A DNA stretch of 64,000 bases from Arthrinium phaeospermum (Eukaryota > Ascomycota > Sordariomycetes > Amphisphaeriales > Apiosporaceae), in contig QYRS01000014.1 of NCBI GenBank assembly GCA_006503535.1, positions 372,001 through 436,000 on the forward strand, in the 5' to 3' direction. The translations under genes were made by a program, and so were the position numbers. Within the stretch, counting starts at the first letter, position 1. Every line of letters starts with the position of its first letter. Under the pieces are notes generated by a model that ran no database searches, was not told the DNA's origin, and saw only the letters and a program-made list of their open reading frames with translations. This document shows positions 37,152 through 48,979 of the stretch, in pieces.

Positions 37152-39138
37152 ATGGAGCCAAGCTACAATGCCAGTCTTATCGACGGGGACCTGCGATACG
37201 GCCATGCAGTGCTACCCGGACCTCGACTGTCGTGCGACTGATCGCCACGATCTGCGCGATCGCCATTTTGCGATTTGCGACCAAACTGGTCAAGCACCGA
37301 CGCAGATTTGCGAGGTTGCAGCGCCAAGGATACGTAAGTCGTCGCTGCACATCACGCATATGGAAACCAAAATATCTCAATCGTTGGATGAAGCTAACAA
37401 GATGCACGAATCGTGTACTTCGCACAGCCCATGCCGCCGCACAGCTTCCTGCTCGGCCACCTCGGCATCGTGACCAAACTCACCAAGAAATGGCCGCGCG
37501 ACTTCCACGGCCACTACCTCGCCGCCGAGCTGCGCGACCGGTACCCGGAGCTGCCGCCCGTCTTCTACCTGGACCTGTGGCCGACGGGCCCGGCGACGCT
37601 CGTCATCACGTCGGCGGCGCCCGCGGGGGAGATCTCGCAGCAGCAGCCGCAGCTGCCCAAGTACGAGGGCATCGTGGGCTTCCTGGGCCCCATCATCGGC
37701 AAGCACGCGCTCGTCGCCATGGAGGGCGCCGAATGGAAGTATTGGAGGGCCATCTTCAACCCGGGCTTCAACGCGGCGCACTTGCAGACCCTCGTGCCCG
37801 GCATCGTGGAGAACACGCTGACGCTGTGCGAGATCCTGGGCGAGCATGCCGACGAGGGCGGGGTGTTTGCTTTGTTTGAGACGATGTCGCGGTTGACGAT
37901 GGATATGAGCTGCTTGGCTACCTTGTATGTATTACCCGCTCGGCTGTCCCTCTCAAGCTTTTGGGCCATACGTATTGCGCATGGAAGGAGGCTCGGTACC
38001 AAGTTTACTGAAATTAATTCAATATCACAGGGGAACACGCCTCAATGCCCAAAGGCAGGGCTGCGAGCTGGTTTCGGCCTTCCGCAGCCAGGCCAGCTGG
38101 ATTCCGGGGCCTAGCGAGTCGAATCCATTCATACTGTACAACCCCGTCCGGCCCCTGGTGTACCGCTACAACTTGTGGCGAATGGACAAGTTCGTGTCGG
38201 ACGAGCTCGAGGCCCACTTCGCCGTCCACGCGCAGAGCCCCCAAAACGGGAGCGCGCCACGGCCTAAGAAGCGCAGTAAAGCCGTCGTGGACCTCGCGCT
38301 AGAAGCTTATCTGTCCACGCAGCAAGGATCATCTGCGCCCGGTCCCGATTCGACGGCGCCGATGGTCATGGACGCCCGGTTCAAGCAGTTCGCCATGTCG
38401 CAGATGAAGACGTTCCTGTTCGCCGGCTACGACACTACGGCCAGCGCGGCCGTCTACGCCCTCCACCTCCTCTCGCTGAGCCCGGACGCCCTCCAAAGGG
38501 CCCGCGAGGAGCACGACGCCGTCTTAGGGACCGGCATGACCCGGGCCGAAACTGCATCCCTCATTGCCGAACAACCGCACGTGCTCAGCCGCCTCGCCTA
38601 CACGTCCGCCGTCATCAAGGAGGCCCTCCGCCTGTACCCGCCCGTGGCCAACACCCGCAACGGCGTGCCCGGCTACAAGCTGGTCAGCCAAGGACAAGAA
38701 TTCGAAACCCAGGGGTTTATGCTGTGGGGCGCGCATCAGGCCATCCAGCGCGCCGAGGAGTACTGGCCGTCGCCCAACGCGTTCCTCCCAGACCGCTGGC
38801 TCGTGGATCCGGGGCATCCGCTGTACCCACGGCACAAGGAGGCGTACCGCCCTTTCGAGAAGGGCCCGCGCAACTGCATCGGGCAGGAGCTGGCGCTGCT
38901 CGAGGTGAGGATCATCCTCGCCATGGTGCTGCGCGAGTTCGACTTTGCCGACGCCTACGCCGAGTTCCACGCCCAGAAGGCAGGCGGCAAGAGTGGTAGT
39001 GGTGGCCCCGGCGAGGTGAGGGGGGACCGGGCCTACCAGACGCTGTTTGGGAGCAGCAAACCGAACAGCGGGTACCCATGCAAGGTGTCGAGGCGGGCGG
39101 CCACAACAGCGCCCCTGCCAATGCCAACGGCGGCCTAG
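37152..39138 (+). CDS. cytochrome P450 with uncertain N-terminus
   Basis: The body is secure: exons 37428-37924 and 38031-39138 join in frame, preceded by an exon ending at 37333 whose splice (CACAG acceptor at 37427) gives RLQRQGY-PMPPHSFLLGHL, the classic hinge. Seen: I-helix FAGYDTTAS, K-helix KEALRLYPP, a PDRW motif and the heme loop FEKGPRNCIGQE. The anchor ATICAIAILRFATKLV is in the first exon, but no ATG lies upstream of it in that frame. The best ATG (37152, product starting MEPSYNASLIDG) is in a different frame and meets a stop after 29 codons. So the start is frameshifted, lies in an unseen exon, or the gene is damaged. Known: such ER monooxygenases hydroxylate or epoxidise hydrophobic metabolites. 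Adjacent cluster genes suggest a natural product. Confidence 0.8.
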
Positions 39139-39503
39139 GAGCTTGAGGGCTAAGCGGGCGTGGGTAAGATACGGATACGAACATGGTGGGGAGATGCTGA
39201 CATAAGAAGACAAGGCGTTGCGCCGCGGGTCATCTATGGGGTAAGCCAAGTACTTACTTACTTGCCCGATATAAATACATTTAGGCTAGTGGGTAAGAAT
39301 GTGGAGACCCTTTAGTATCAATCCAATATTTTCTCCGCCAGTTCTCAAAGATTCTTGTCACCCACCTCATTACAGTATCACATCAGCACATACAACTACA
39401 GACCTACCTCACAATCTTCCCCCAAATCCTTCTACCGCCATCATCCCGCCTTCTTTCTTTCTCGCGTTGGTGGCAAACAGCGCCCGTAAGATCGCTTGCA
39501 ACC

Positions 39504-40753
39504 ATGGCGTTCCCTTCTGCCGCCGTGCACCTCTTCCCTCTCATTTCCGTATTCGGTCTCTATGCCGTCTCTTCCTTCTTCGCGAACTCGGGTCTCGCCG
39601 TCGCGTTTGCCGAGAGCCAGGCCCAGAATGGCCCGGCGCGCCTGCTCCCCGACGGCCAGACCCCAGTGCTAACATCCTACACGGGACTGGGCCCCCTCGA
39701 CGCCTACCTGTCCAACCTCCAGTACATCTTCGTACCCGTCGTGGACGGGTCGTCGTTGAAGTTGTCCCTGTTGGGCTGGCACTGGGGGAACCTGCTTTTG
39801 GCTCTCTTCACCGTCATGCTGGGCGAGAGCTTGCGGACTGGGCGCCGGAGGGATTTGGTCTTGTAAGTCTTAATCATTCACAATCATCATTTGCTTTGGT
39901 CGTCGTCAAACACACATCTGGAGGAATATCATTGATCATGTGACCAACTAATTCTCTGGTCGTCAATAGCTTCGCATTGTGGGGCCTTGCTATCCAGTAC
40001 TGTGGGTACTTTGTCACCATGCCCGTCTACTGCTACGTGCACCTCCTATCGTCCTCAACTCACACTCAAACCACCACCATGTCGCGCATCTCATCGAAGG
40101 CGGTCGGAGCAATCCCCATCTCCGTGCTCGTGGGCTATGTTCTACCCTCGGTGGCCATGTCCCTTTCGTCGCTGCACTCGGGCCAGTCCCGGCAGGTGGC
40201 CGTTGCGGTCTGGCAAAACTTCCCGTTATGGGTTGCCGTCGTCCAGTGGGCTCTGACGTCTGGCCCTTCACCTGATCCTGCGCCATCCAAAGCGACCTCT
40301 TCGACCGGCAAGGCCTTGTTCGGCAAGTCGGTCGCGCGTGTCTATAGGGATGTTGCCCTAGTCTCTGGTTTGTTGCACGTGGCTGGCCTCGTGCCTGTTG
40401 TGCTGGCTACCCTCTGCCCTGAGCAGCTGGTCAAGTTGTCTCCGGTAACTCTGGACGAGGCGACTCTTCAGTCTCTGCAGGCGGGCAACTTCTTTCTCCC
40501 TCCCAAGTGGGACAATCCCGTTCAGATAAGCAGCATGGCGGAGGGGGCGGGGAACTTCCTCAGGTACGATTACTACATTGGCACGGCGGCTGCACTACTT
40601 TGGGCGACAATGCTTCAGGCTTCTCGTGGTGAAGGTGCTATTACGGGGAGGAGTGGATGGTTGGCAAGTACCGGGGTGACGCAGGCACTGATGATCATCA
40701 CAACGACAGTCGCACTTGGACCTGGGTCCACCATAGCAATTCTCATGAGTTGA
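39504..40753 (+). CDS. integral membrane protein, eight predicted TM segments (possible membrane terpene cyclase-type)
   Basis: Two exons (39504-39862, 39970-40753) encode 380 residues. About eight hydrophobic segments are visible, including HLFPLISVFGLYAVSSFF, GWHWGNLLLALFTVML, LWGLAIQYCGYFVTMPVYC, IPISVLVGYVLPSVAMSL, VWQNFPLWVAVVQWAL, VALVSGLLHVAGLVPVVLA, YYIGTAAALLWATML and a last one at the C-terminus. There is no transporter signature. Proteins of this size, with W-Q-x-F-P-[VL]-W-V and L-G-Y-x-[LV]-P motifs, recur in fungal natural-product clusters, where some are membrane-bound cyclases; that assignment is inference from memory of family features. Flanked by a P450 and an acyltransferase. 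Alternative: a small-molecule transporter or a protein of unknown role. Confidence 0.65.
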
Positions 40754-40866
40754 GGAAAAGAGCCTCTCTTTTCGAAGCGTTATCACTGAGGTTGTCTCGT
40801 AGAAGGCCGACCAAATTGACATTATGTGCCCATTCGATAAGAAGATATATATACTTGTGACTCTAC

Positions 40867-42721
40867 CTACGCCAGCTTAGTGCTCTCATCGACCTCTGGC
40901 TCCACACGTTCCAGCAATACCTCCTCGAGCAGGGAATGCTCGACCTTGGGCCAATACTCCTCCCGCAACGTGCCACGTATCCAGTAATTCCCATACTCGT
41001 CCTTGCCCAAGAGGGTGAACAAACTCATCAGGGACGCCGGCGTGCTCTCCGTCGTCATGTGCATCTGGACGTTGGTCGGCTTCGCCACGCGAGGAGCTGA
41101 TCCCGACTTATCATCGTTATCCTTTTCAGCGGTCGGTAGCAATGCAGCTGAGAAGTCGAGGTCAAAGAACCGGGCCTTGAGCCAGTTGGTGCAGACGACC
41201 ATATGCATCCCCCCGTCCCCGAACAGCGCCGGCATGCCCCCCTTCTTGTCGAGGGCGACGCGCTGAAGCTTCAGGAGAGCCTCCACTTGGGGCCACGTGC
41301 CCAGTTCCTGGAGGGCCTGGCGCAGCTTGCCCGCCATGTGGCCGAGGGGCTTCTCCGATAGCTCGTGCGAGAGGAAGAAGGCGGGCACGGGCACTAGGGC
41401 GTTGCCCAGCATGGCGCTCTTCCTCTCGGCGCCGGCGACCAGCCCGGACTGCAGCAGGAGGTCCCGCAGACCCATCATGTTCATGACACAAATGGTCTGG
41501 CGGGCGTTGTGGGGTAGGCGGGCGGCGAGAAGATGGCGGGTCCACCACGCGCAGAGGACGTCGCCATCGCTCAGGAACGTAGGACGCGTGGACGGTGGTG
41601 TTTCATCTCCATGCTCCGCCACGATACTCCTTTGGTCTGGGCTCTCAAGCCACTCGCGCAGCGCGGCCTTCCGCAGGCGCTCTACGTAGGGTTTCGGCAC
41701 GCACACGATGCGCGCCTCTTCAACCGGGCGCCGGCGCCAATGGGATATCCTATCCACGATCTGGCGCAGGCCGAACATGAGGAACTGGCGCGGCCCGAGT
41801 TGGGCTTGGGCGTGCTTGTACTCCTCTACAGGCAGCGTGCACGCCTCCGTTTCCTCCGGCGTCGGCGCCCCGAGCGTGGCCATGGGATCGCGCTCCAGCA
41901 GCGGCGCCACCTCGTCGTCGCGGCCCTGCAGGGTCAACGACCACGCCTCCAGGAACGCCTTGCGGCCCATGGCGTCAAACAGCACGTGCGACCCCCGCAG
42001 CGTGACCAGCGTCGCATCCTTAAACGACACGACGTGGAGGCCCAGCACGGGCGCGTCGTCGTCGGCAGAGCGCAGGTAGTCCGCCAAGCGGGTCGGGTCC
42101 CCCGGTCGGCGCATCAGGGGCACAAAGTCCTCGCCCCGGGCCAGGATGCGCGGGGTCCGGAGCCGTCGGGCCGACGCGGCCCCGGGGACGCGCGCGCCCA
42201 GGGGGTGCTGCAGGATGCGCGCGTCGGGGTGCGAGTCGTGGTGGTACGCGATGGCGGGCCGACGGTCGGTGTAGCTCGGCGGGACGTGGTAGTCTAGTCT
42301 TCCGGCGGCCTGCGTGCTCGGCAAACACGCACGTTGATTGGTAAGCTAGGTTGAACATGGATGTTTCATTGCTGAAGTTTGCTTCTATTACGAAATCTTG
42401 TTTCTCTCTCTAGGGGCTGCTCGGAGTTTCTAGTGGTCTTACATTGCGCCGCAGCCTGCCGCCCAGCCTCCGCCAACCGTCTTGGCGGCTCAGGAGTCGC
42501 TCCAGCGCCCCCCGAAGTTTGGCCGCGTCGAGTGGGTGGTCGAACCGCAGCATAAAGTGCATGATGGCGTTGGTGTAACCGTGGTCCCAGTAGTTGACCG
42601 GGATCACCTTGTCTGTGGCTGACTTGCTGCCAGTCGCCAATGCGCGGACATGTGTCGCGATCGGTGTTGGTGCAACGCGCCGCTGCAGGAGCCGCAGCGC
42701 CTTGTCTCGGATGAGGGGCAT
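40867..42721 (-). CDS. BAHD-like acyltransferase
   Basis: Two exons (42443-42721 and 40867-42309; 133-nt intron with GTAAGA and CGCAG) give 573 residues. Seen: an N-terminal VNYWDHGYTNAIMHFMLRFD region, GWRRLGGRLRRN just before the splice, AGRLDYHVP after it, and the catalytic H-x-x-x-D in GSHVLFDAMG near residue 190. The D-F-G-W motif of plant BAHD enzymes is replaced by FDLDFSAAL, as usual for fungal relatives. Known: these CoA-dependent enzymes acylate hydroxyl or amino groups of secondary metabolites and also include trichothecene acetyltransferases. The placement between the membrane protein and the Baeyer-Villiger enzyme suggests late esterification. Probably cytosolic, without signal peptide. 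Donor and acceptor are not predictable. Confidence 0.83.
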
Positions 42722-43958
42722 CCTCCGTGGCGGAGTTGGTTGGCTCTTCGCGCAGGAGGAGCTGAAGGAAGCGCGGGATGGTGGGTAGAAAGTCCTATCA
42801 CCTCGGTTGGCAGGTTGGTGTGGTGCTTACTGAGAGACCAAGACAAGACATCCAACAAAGTTGCCAATTGCTTGGTTGCTCCTTCGCTTGACTATATTGA
42901 ACGGGCAAGAGTCCCTATCTAGTAAGACGAACGACCACATCACATGGCAAAGAAGAGGGGCAACCCTGCCATCTCGGTGTTCGGTCTAGAACTTCAGGAA
43001 CCCCGGACGCAGTATGCGACTCGCGCAGAAAGGTTGTTGATAACTGCAGGTTGGGGTAGCTTGGGGGTTGGGTCAAGGTGGAGCGATAAGCTAGTTGCGG
43101 GTACACGGGAACCTAAAGTTGACAGATGCTTGGTTCATGATAAGCGCTTGGCAGCTTGGCGCAGGCTGCATATGCAGAGCGTGCTGGGCGTTTGGTTGGA
43201 TTGGTTATGATTGCTACCTATACATAAGCAGGACATTCCCCCCTCTTCCTACAGTCCCCTCCCAGAAGATGCAGCATCCAGGTGCCTCGCTTGCTCAAAG
43301 GGGCAGGTGACTGGAACCTCTCGTCAGCCTTCCAAGGCGTATCAGTTGGATATGGTGGCTTTATCTGGGACGGCGGTCACGCCGGGTGACGTTGGTTTTA
43401 AGCGGGCTTGGCGCGTGTTGGTGAGCAGCGAACCAACCTCCAGAAAAAGTGCACCGCATCATGTTGTCTCAGGTAATAGCTGCTACGGCCGGAACGCACC
43501 GAGCCCGATCATATGAGGTCCGGAACAACCTGCCGACCAATCGGAAGGGCCATTATGCTAGCAGTCCTCTATCTCAGTGGCCCAGGCGTGCCGTCAGCTT
43601 ATCCCTGCAGCACGAGGCACTGTACATGTTGTTTCTTACTTGCACCTCAAACAGCAAACATGATGCTAAATGGAGAAGCTGAAAGGAAGGACCCGACTTC
43701 ACCTTTCCTTGGCGAAGCTGATGGTACTTTTCGAATCGTGGTTGTTCCGAGGACTGCGTGATACGAAAGGACGAGGAGGAGTCAGACGCAACCAAAGTTG
43801 GCAGTCAGGAAGGAACGCCTCTGGGCGTCTTGATGGGCGACTAAGTGCAGGTCGCTGGTCAGTTGTGCAATGGCACTCGCATTTCTACAAAGGTGGTTCT
43901 GCATCCGGTCTGGTGTCCTTAGCTGCACGATAGCGACACGGAACGACACATCCAGAGA
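42722..43958. other. divergent promoter region, no gene seen
   Basis: 1.2 kb between the divergent acyltransferase and Baeyer-Villiger-type genes. Only unconvincing frames are present. A shared regulatory region is plausible; no motif was identified. Confidence 0.5.
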
Positions 43959-45915
43959 ATGAAGCCGCAGCAGTGTTCCGTCATCGTCATCGGCGCCGGA
44001 GAGTCCGGCATTGCCGTCGGCTGCCAGCTCAAGGCCAAACTCGGAGTGACAGACTTCCGCATCTTCGATCGGCAAGGCGGAGTAGGGGGTGCTTGGTACA
44101 TCAACCGGTATCCCGGAGTTGCCTGCGACATGTAAGTGATCATATTTCATTATCATCATGCCCCCTTCGTTTCGCGAAGCATTGGTGATCAATTCAATGA
44201 AGTTCGGATATATCACTAACTCTTTCATTCTTATTCTTCTTAACGAACAGCCCTGCCTTGCTGTTCTCCTACTCCTTTGCGCCTAACTATGTATGGACCT
44301 CGCTGTTCCCCCCTGGTCAGGAGATCCAGCAGTACCTCGCCTCAGTGGCCAGCAAGTACGGCCTGGAAGACAACATCGAGCTCAACACCGAGGTGACCGA
44401 GGCGCAATGGCTGCCCGACACCGCCGAGTGGGAAGTGCGCGTCACCCGGCTGGTACCGTTCGCCGGCGACCTCAGCGAGGCCGAGCGGCAGCGTCGGGTC
44501 GCGCAGCACGGGCGAGCCAGCGTCTATCTCGAGGAAGAGGTCGTGCGGTCCAAGGTGCTCATCACCTGCGCCGGCGAACTGGTGGAGCCCAACGCCTGGC
44601 CTGCCAACGTCCCCGGCATCGAAACCTTCCAGGGCGAGGTGATGCACTCGGCCCGGTGGCGGGACGATGTAGACCTCACGGACAAGAACGTCGTCGTCGT
44701 GGGGACGGGCTGCACCTCGGCGCAGCTGGTGCCGACCCTGCTCGAGACCAGCAGCGGTACCAAAAACGCCACCGAGAAGAAAAGGGGGCGGCCTAGACAC
44801 GTGACGCAGCTCATGCGCTCGGCCACGTGGTACATGGCGCGCCCGACGCCGCCCCCGGACTCGTTCAACCGTGTTATGACCGCCATCCAGCTCATCCCCG
44901 GCCTCGGGCGCCTGCTCCGTCTCTGGCTCTTCCTGTACGCCGAGTCGACCTGGCTCAACATCGGCATGGGCGCCCTTGGCGTGACCCGGCGCCGCCGCTT
45001 CCAGCGCAGCCTACTGGCGCACATGCGCAAGATGGTGCCCGAGAAGTACCACGCCATGCTCACCCCGACCTTCGGCGTCGGCTGCAAGCGCATCATCATC
45101 GACGACGGCTGGCTCGACTGCCTCAGCCTGCACGACCGCTTCGAGCTCACCACGCGCCCGCTGGTCTCGGTCGGCGAGCGGTCCGTCGTCCTGGGCCCGT
45201 CGCCTGAGTCGGGCGACGAGAAAGGGGCGACAGAGCCCGCGACCGAGCCGGCCGACGTCATCGTCCTCGCCAACGGGTTCGAGACCTCGACCTACCTGCA
45301 CCGCGTCGCCATCCGCAATGGCGCCGGCCAGACGCTACACGACGCCTGGCGCGCACAGGGCGGGCCGGGGGCCTACTTGAGCACCGCCGTCCACGGCTTC
45401 CCCAACCTGTTCCTGGTGCTGGGGCCCAACGCCGTCAGCGGGCACTCGTCGGCCATCCTGGCGAGCGAGAATATCACGGGGTACGTGCTGCCCCACTTTG
45501 TCGCCAAGGTGCTGTCCGGGGAGGCGCGCACCGTCGAGGTCAAGGAGGATGCGGAGCGTCGGTACACGGCCGACGTGCAGAGGCGGTCGGTGGACAAGGT
45601 TTGGCAGGGGTGCCGGGGTGGGTATATTGCGGATTCGGGGTGGAATAGTTCGATTTGCCCGTGAGTTGAGTTGATTTTCATCTCCCCTGTCACTATTCAA
45701 ATGAAAGGTCAGTGCTGACGGTTTTGATGCATAACAGATACAACCAGATTCATTTCAGTATGATGTGCAAGTACCCTAAGTGGCAGGATTGGGACATTGA
45801 GTACACTGCACTGGGTAAAGCCCAACTCCAGAAACCTGGCCATGCAACCTACCTCTTTGTCGTGGCCGTGGTACTCACTGTGGCCTCAGTTCATCTTCTT
45901 TTACGTAGCAGATAG
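43959..45915 (+). CDS. Baeyer-Villiger-type flavin monooxygenase with C-terminal membrane anchor
   Basis: Three exons (43959-44131, 44251-45660, 45738-45915) give 586 residues. Seen: FAD motif VIVIGAGESGIAVGCQL at the start, the GGVGGAWYINRYPGVACD segment, the Baeyer-Villiger fingerprint F-x-G-x3-H-x3-W (FQGEVMHSARW) and the NADPH motif VVVVGTGCTSAQLVP, then C-terminal LVLGPNAVSGHSS. The last exon ends in a hydrophobic helix (LFVVAVVLTVASVHLLLR), so the enzyme is probably tail-anchored in the ER, near the P450s. Known: such enzymes insert oxygen next to ketones, forming esters or lactones, and some do epoxidation. It is the right end of the tailoring cluster. All phases agree and nothing appears broken. 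Confidence 0.9.
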
Positions 45916-46356
45916 AAGTAGATAGATTCGAAAGGGTTGTTATGGCTTGTGAGGCGGCATTGATAGAAGGTTAAGGGCCTTGGGAAAACAACCGCGTCTT
46001 GGGCTGGCTGAGAGACTCCGGACCAAAACTTGAATTGTTCGCGCCACATATCATTGCGTTGTCCTCGCGTTTCTTTACATGCGGTGGAGCTATCCAGATT
46101 GCACATGCCAGGTGTTTCCTCACAAAGAGCCCTGCCTAAGCCAGATCTAAGTGGAAGCTGCTTGCCCAAAGTTAACATCCTCGTTGCCTGTTGCCTAACA
46201 TTTCGCTATTCCTGGATGAGTTTGCGTATCATTTTGGCTGATTTGTTGTTACCGACGACCTCAACTTCACATCTCAAATTCAACCACGCCTCCATCTCAT
46301 AACCCAAAGTCATTACTAAACGTTGTCAACAACACCAATTCCTGGCATATTACACA
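45916..46356. other. intergenic boundary, cluster to BTB island
   Basis: 440 nt with no gene; A/C-rich just before 46357 (CAACAACACC leader-like). Marks the change from oxidative genes to BTB/HET-type genes. Confidence 0.5.
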
Positions 46357-47440
46357 ATGGAAGCAGCGAAAGGCCATTTCATAACCGATATGCTGGACAA
46401 GCCTGGAGACCTGATTATCCGGCTCACAGCTTCCGATATCGATGAAACCAACCCCTGTAGCAAAACACTGGTCGTTGACTCCAAGGCCATGCTACGCTCG
46501 TTGCCGCTACTCCATGCAAAACCGTGCGGACAACCATGCAACTGCCGGGTCATCGTTATTAAGGGCAGAATCAAAACCATTGAGATCATCCTGAACATCG
46601 TCCATGGTCACTTTCACATGGTCCCACAATCCATGGAAAGTTTGACAGACCTTTTCCTTGTTGTCAATGTGGCCAGCCAGTTAAGAGCTGTCCATTTGCT
46701 CCGCCCTTGGATTAACACTTGGCTCAGGGACCATCAACATTGGTACGAGTCATGGGACTGGAATAAGCGCACTTGCCTCGATGACTGTCAGATGAGACTT
46801 CACATTGCTATGACACTTGGTGAGAAACAACTGGTCAAACATATGGTCAACAGATATGTCCGAATTGCAACACTGGGCAAGGAATCACTCTCGCTTCGCA
46901 TTCTTGGCGAGTATCCGACAGGAACGCTGGAAACCTTTCGTAAGTATTCCATCTTGGTGATACTGACAGCATTTAAACCTGACTCCATCACTGACATAAT
47001 AACGCTTAGGCAACTTTTCGTGGATTCGCAACTCTGTCATCGTAGAACTCCTCGAAGCATACCGCCAATCTAGAGAGGAATGGGCCCGTGGCTTGCACTG
47101 CCATTGTACTGCCCCCAGCGCTAGCGATGCCACCAAGGCCTGGTGTACGTGCGCGATACAGAAGACCATAGCCACCGAGGCATCCCGCAGCCTATACAAT
47201 AGCGAAAGCGAGAGAAGAATGCCGATCCTTGATTCCATTGATGGCGTATACGATCAGATCATGAACATCGAGCAGTTCAGCACGCCTACCACCCCATATA
47301 GAATACACCACGCATGCAACCCGATCCAGCGATTGCGGGAACGACTGAGCCAGATCATCGACAACGCCCCCAGCCCTGTGGATCAAGATATGGAAAGGGG
47401 CCTGGACGTCCTTGCGATCCAGTCTGGTCTAGATCGTTAG
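46357..47440 (+). CDS. BTB plus C-terminal Cys/HxxCNP protein, copy A (divergent)
   Basis: Two exons (46357-46939, 47010-47440; 70-nt phase-1 intron) give 337 residues. The first exon is a fungal BTB-like domain: KPGDLIIRLTASD, TLVVDSKAMLRSLP, an IINIVHGHFHMVP-type stretch and LRAVHLLRPWINTWL. The second exon carries HCHCTAPSASDATKAWCTC (a Cys cluster) and HHACNPIQRLRERL near the end. The overall plan and the phase of the intron match the four copies between 54.4 and 63.4 kb, but identity is low, so this is the most diverged member. Known: BTB domains dimerise and recruit partners, for example Cul3 E3 ligases. The C-terminal part is not a family I recognise. Probably nucleus or cytosol; no signal peptide. 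Confidence 0.72.
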
Positions 47441-47883
47441 ACAGGCAAGAGGTATGAATTGGTAGCACTGCGGGCGATGGCAGCATATGGTCTGCGACTC
47501 AATGTGGCAGTGTGCATGAATAACAACCAATACACAGAAGCGTTTCGGACGGGCTCGTCGATCATTATCAAAAGAAATAATACGAAGGACAGTACTACGG
47601 AGTCCAAGAGGATGATATGTGGTGGAGCTGAAAAATGTGGCTGCTAATGTGGTCGGCCGACTTGCGCCAGGCCGACCTGAGGCGTTTTAATGTGGCAGCA
47701 TAGCCCTCGGCGGTTGCCTACCTTGACCATCTAACTTATGCACTTAAATATGCCTGCATTCCCACTGCCTTGACAGTCGCTCCACTAATTAGCACCGTCC
47801 AAAACACTGATTCCTTGTTCCTCATTTCCATTAATCCTCCGACTCTTTTATCATCCTTCACACTTCTATTAACTGCTATCACT

Positions 47884-48563
47884 ATGGCCGGCGTCGACAT
47901 CATTGCTGCTGTTGCTGGAGTTGTGGCAGTGCTAATCGCAGGTGGCAGCATGGTCCAAGAATGGGTAGAAAAAAGAAAGGGGCGATCTGCGCAGAAGGAA
48001 AACCAAGCCCTCCAACAGGCCCTGAGTGGAAACGGCACCGTCATTCAGAATGCCTACAATACAAAGCTGCAGCAGATCGGTCACCGATTTAGTCTAGGCG
48101 ACGGTGTGTCCCCTTTAATTTCCACTTCAAATAGCCCGTGGGTGAGGCGTGCCAGTGTCTCCCCGTCGCAGTCACCCTACTACACAACCCCATATGCGTC
48201 TATTACATACACATGCTGACTCGAGTCTGACTACCAGAGATAGTGGTCAGCCTTTTGAAGGACATCCTTATACTTGCCCAACAAATGCATATTGAGCAAC
48301 TCGGCCGCCAGCCCAGCAGATTGAGACTCGTCTTTCCCAAACACGAATTGCTACTGAAAGAATCTGAATCCATCCGACAAAAAACCCTATTAGCCCTCTC
48401 CGAGTACGCCCAACGTCTCCTCCAGGCGGCCCCAATCCGGCGGGCTCTTGTAGCTAGAGTCCAAAGGCTCCTTCCATTCCGTCGTCGAAAGCCGGTGCGT
48501 CTCTTGGACTTCAACTCTGATAGGCGCGATGGCCACAAGCTCAACTCAGACCTGCACGACTAA
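47884..48563 (+). CDS. small helical protein with hydrophobic N-terminus
   Basis: Two exons (47884-48103, 48238-48563; 134-nt intron with GTGTGT donor and CCAG acceptor) give 181 residues. Seen: MAGVDIIAAVAGVVAVLIAGG, a short hydrophobic helix; then a charged, Gln-rich stretch (EKRKGRSAQKENQALQQAL) and a second exon of helices with VVSLLKDILILAQQMHIEQL and a basic tail. The first ~25 residues resemble the N-terminal helix of fungal proteins found beside HET and NLR genes, where such helices are proposed to insert in membranes (inference). It lies between BTB copy A and the HET-domain gene. No known enzyme motif. In-frame sequence extends upstream of the chosen ATG, but that part looks like a 5' leader. 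Confidence 0.6.
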
Positions 48564-48979
48564 GACAACTCGGACGACTTCGACCCGCACGTGATCTACC
48601 ACACCGTATCCAAGGTTAGTGCCATAGCGACAGTAACGGAACAGACAGAGCTCAGCACAAGCATGGGAAACATACGCACATAGCACTATTAGCAGTCTGG
48701 GACAGGAGTACATATCCATTACTATTAATAATATAATAACCTTTTTCTTTTTGTTTAATCCATACCAAGTCTTCCTGGTAGAACCAAAAGATTCACAAAG
48801 AGCAGGCCACCTCAAGATTAGCCTGATAAGGAGTCAACTTAATGAGTCTTTAGCGTGCTGCTTGATACAAGAAATAACGACCGATTCCCACCGCTGAGCA
48901 CCTCAATATCTCCTGGCGCCTAAGTCAGAATTTGATGTCTACGCTTGTCAAACAAGCATCACTAGGGGAAGATGCATAC

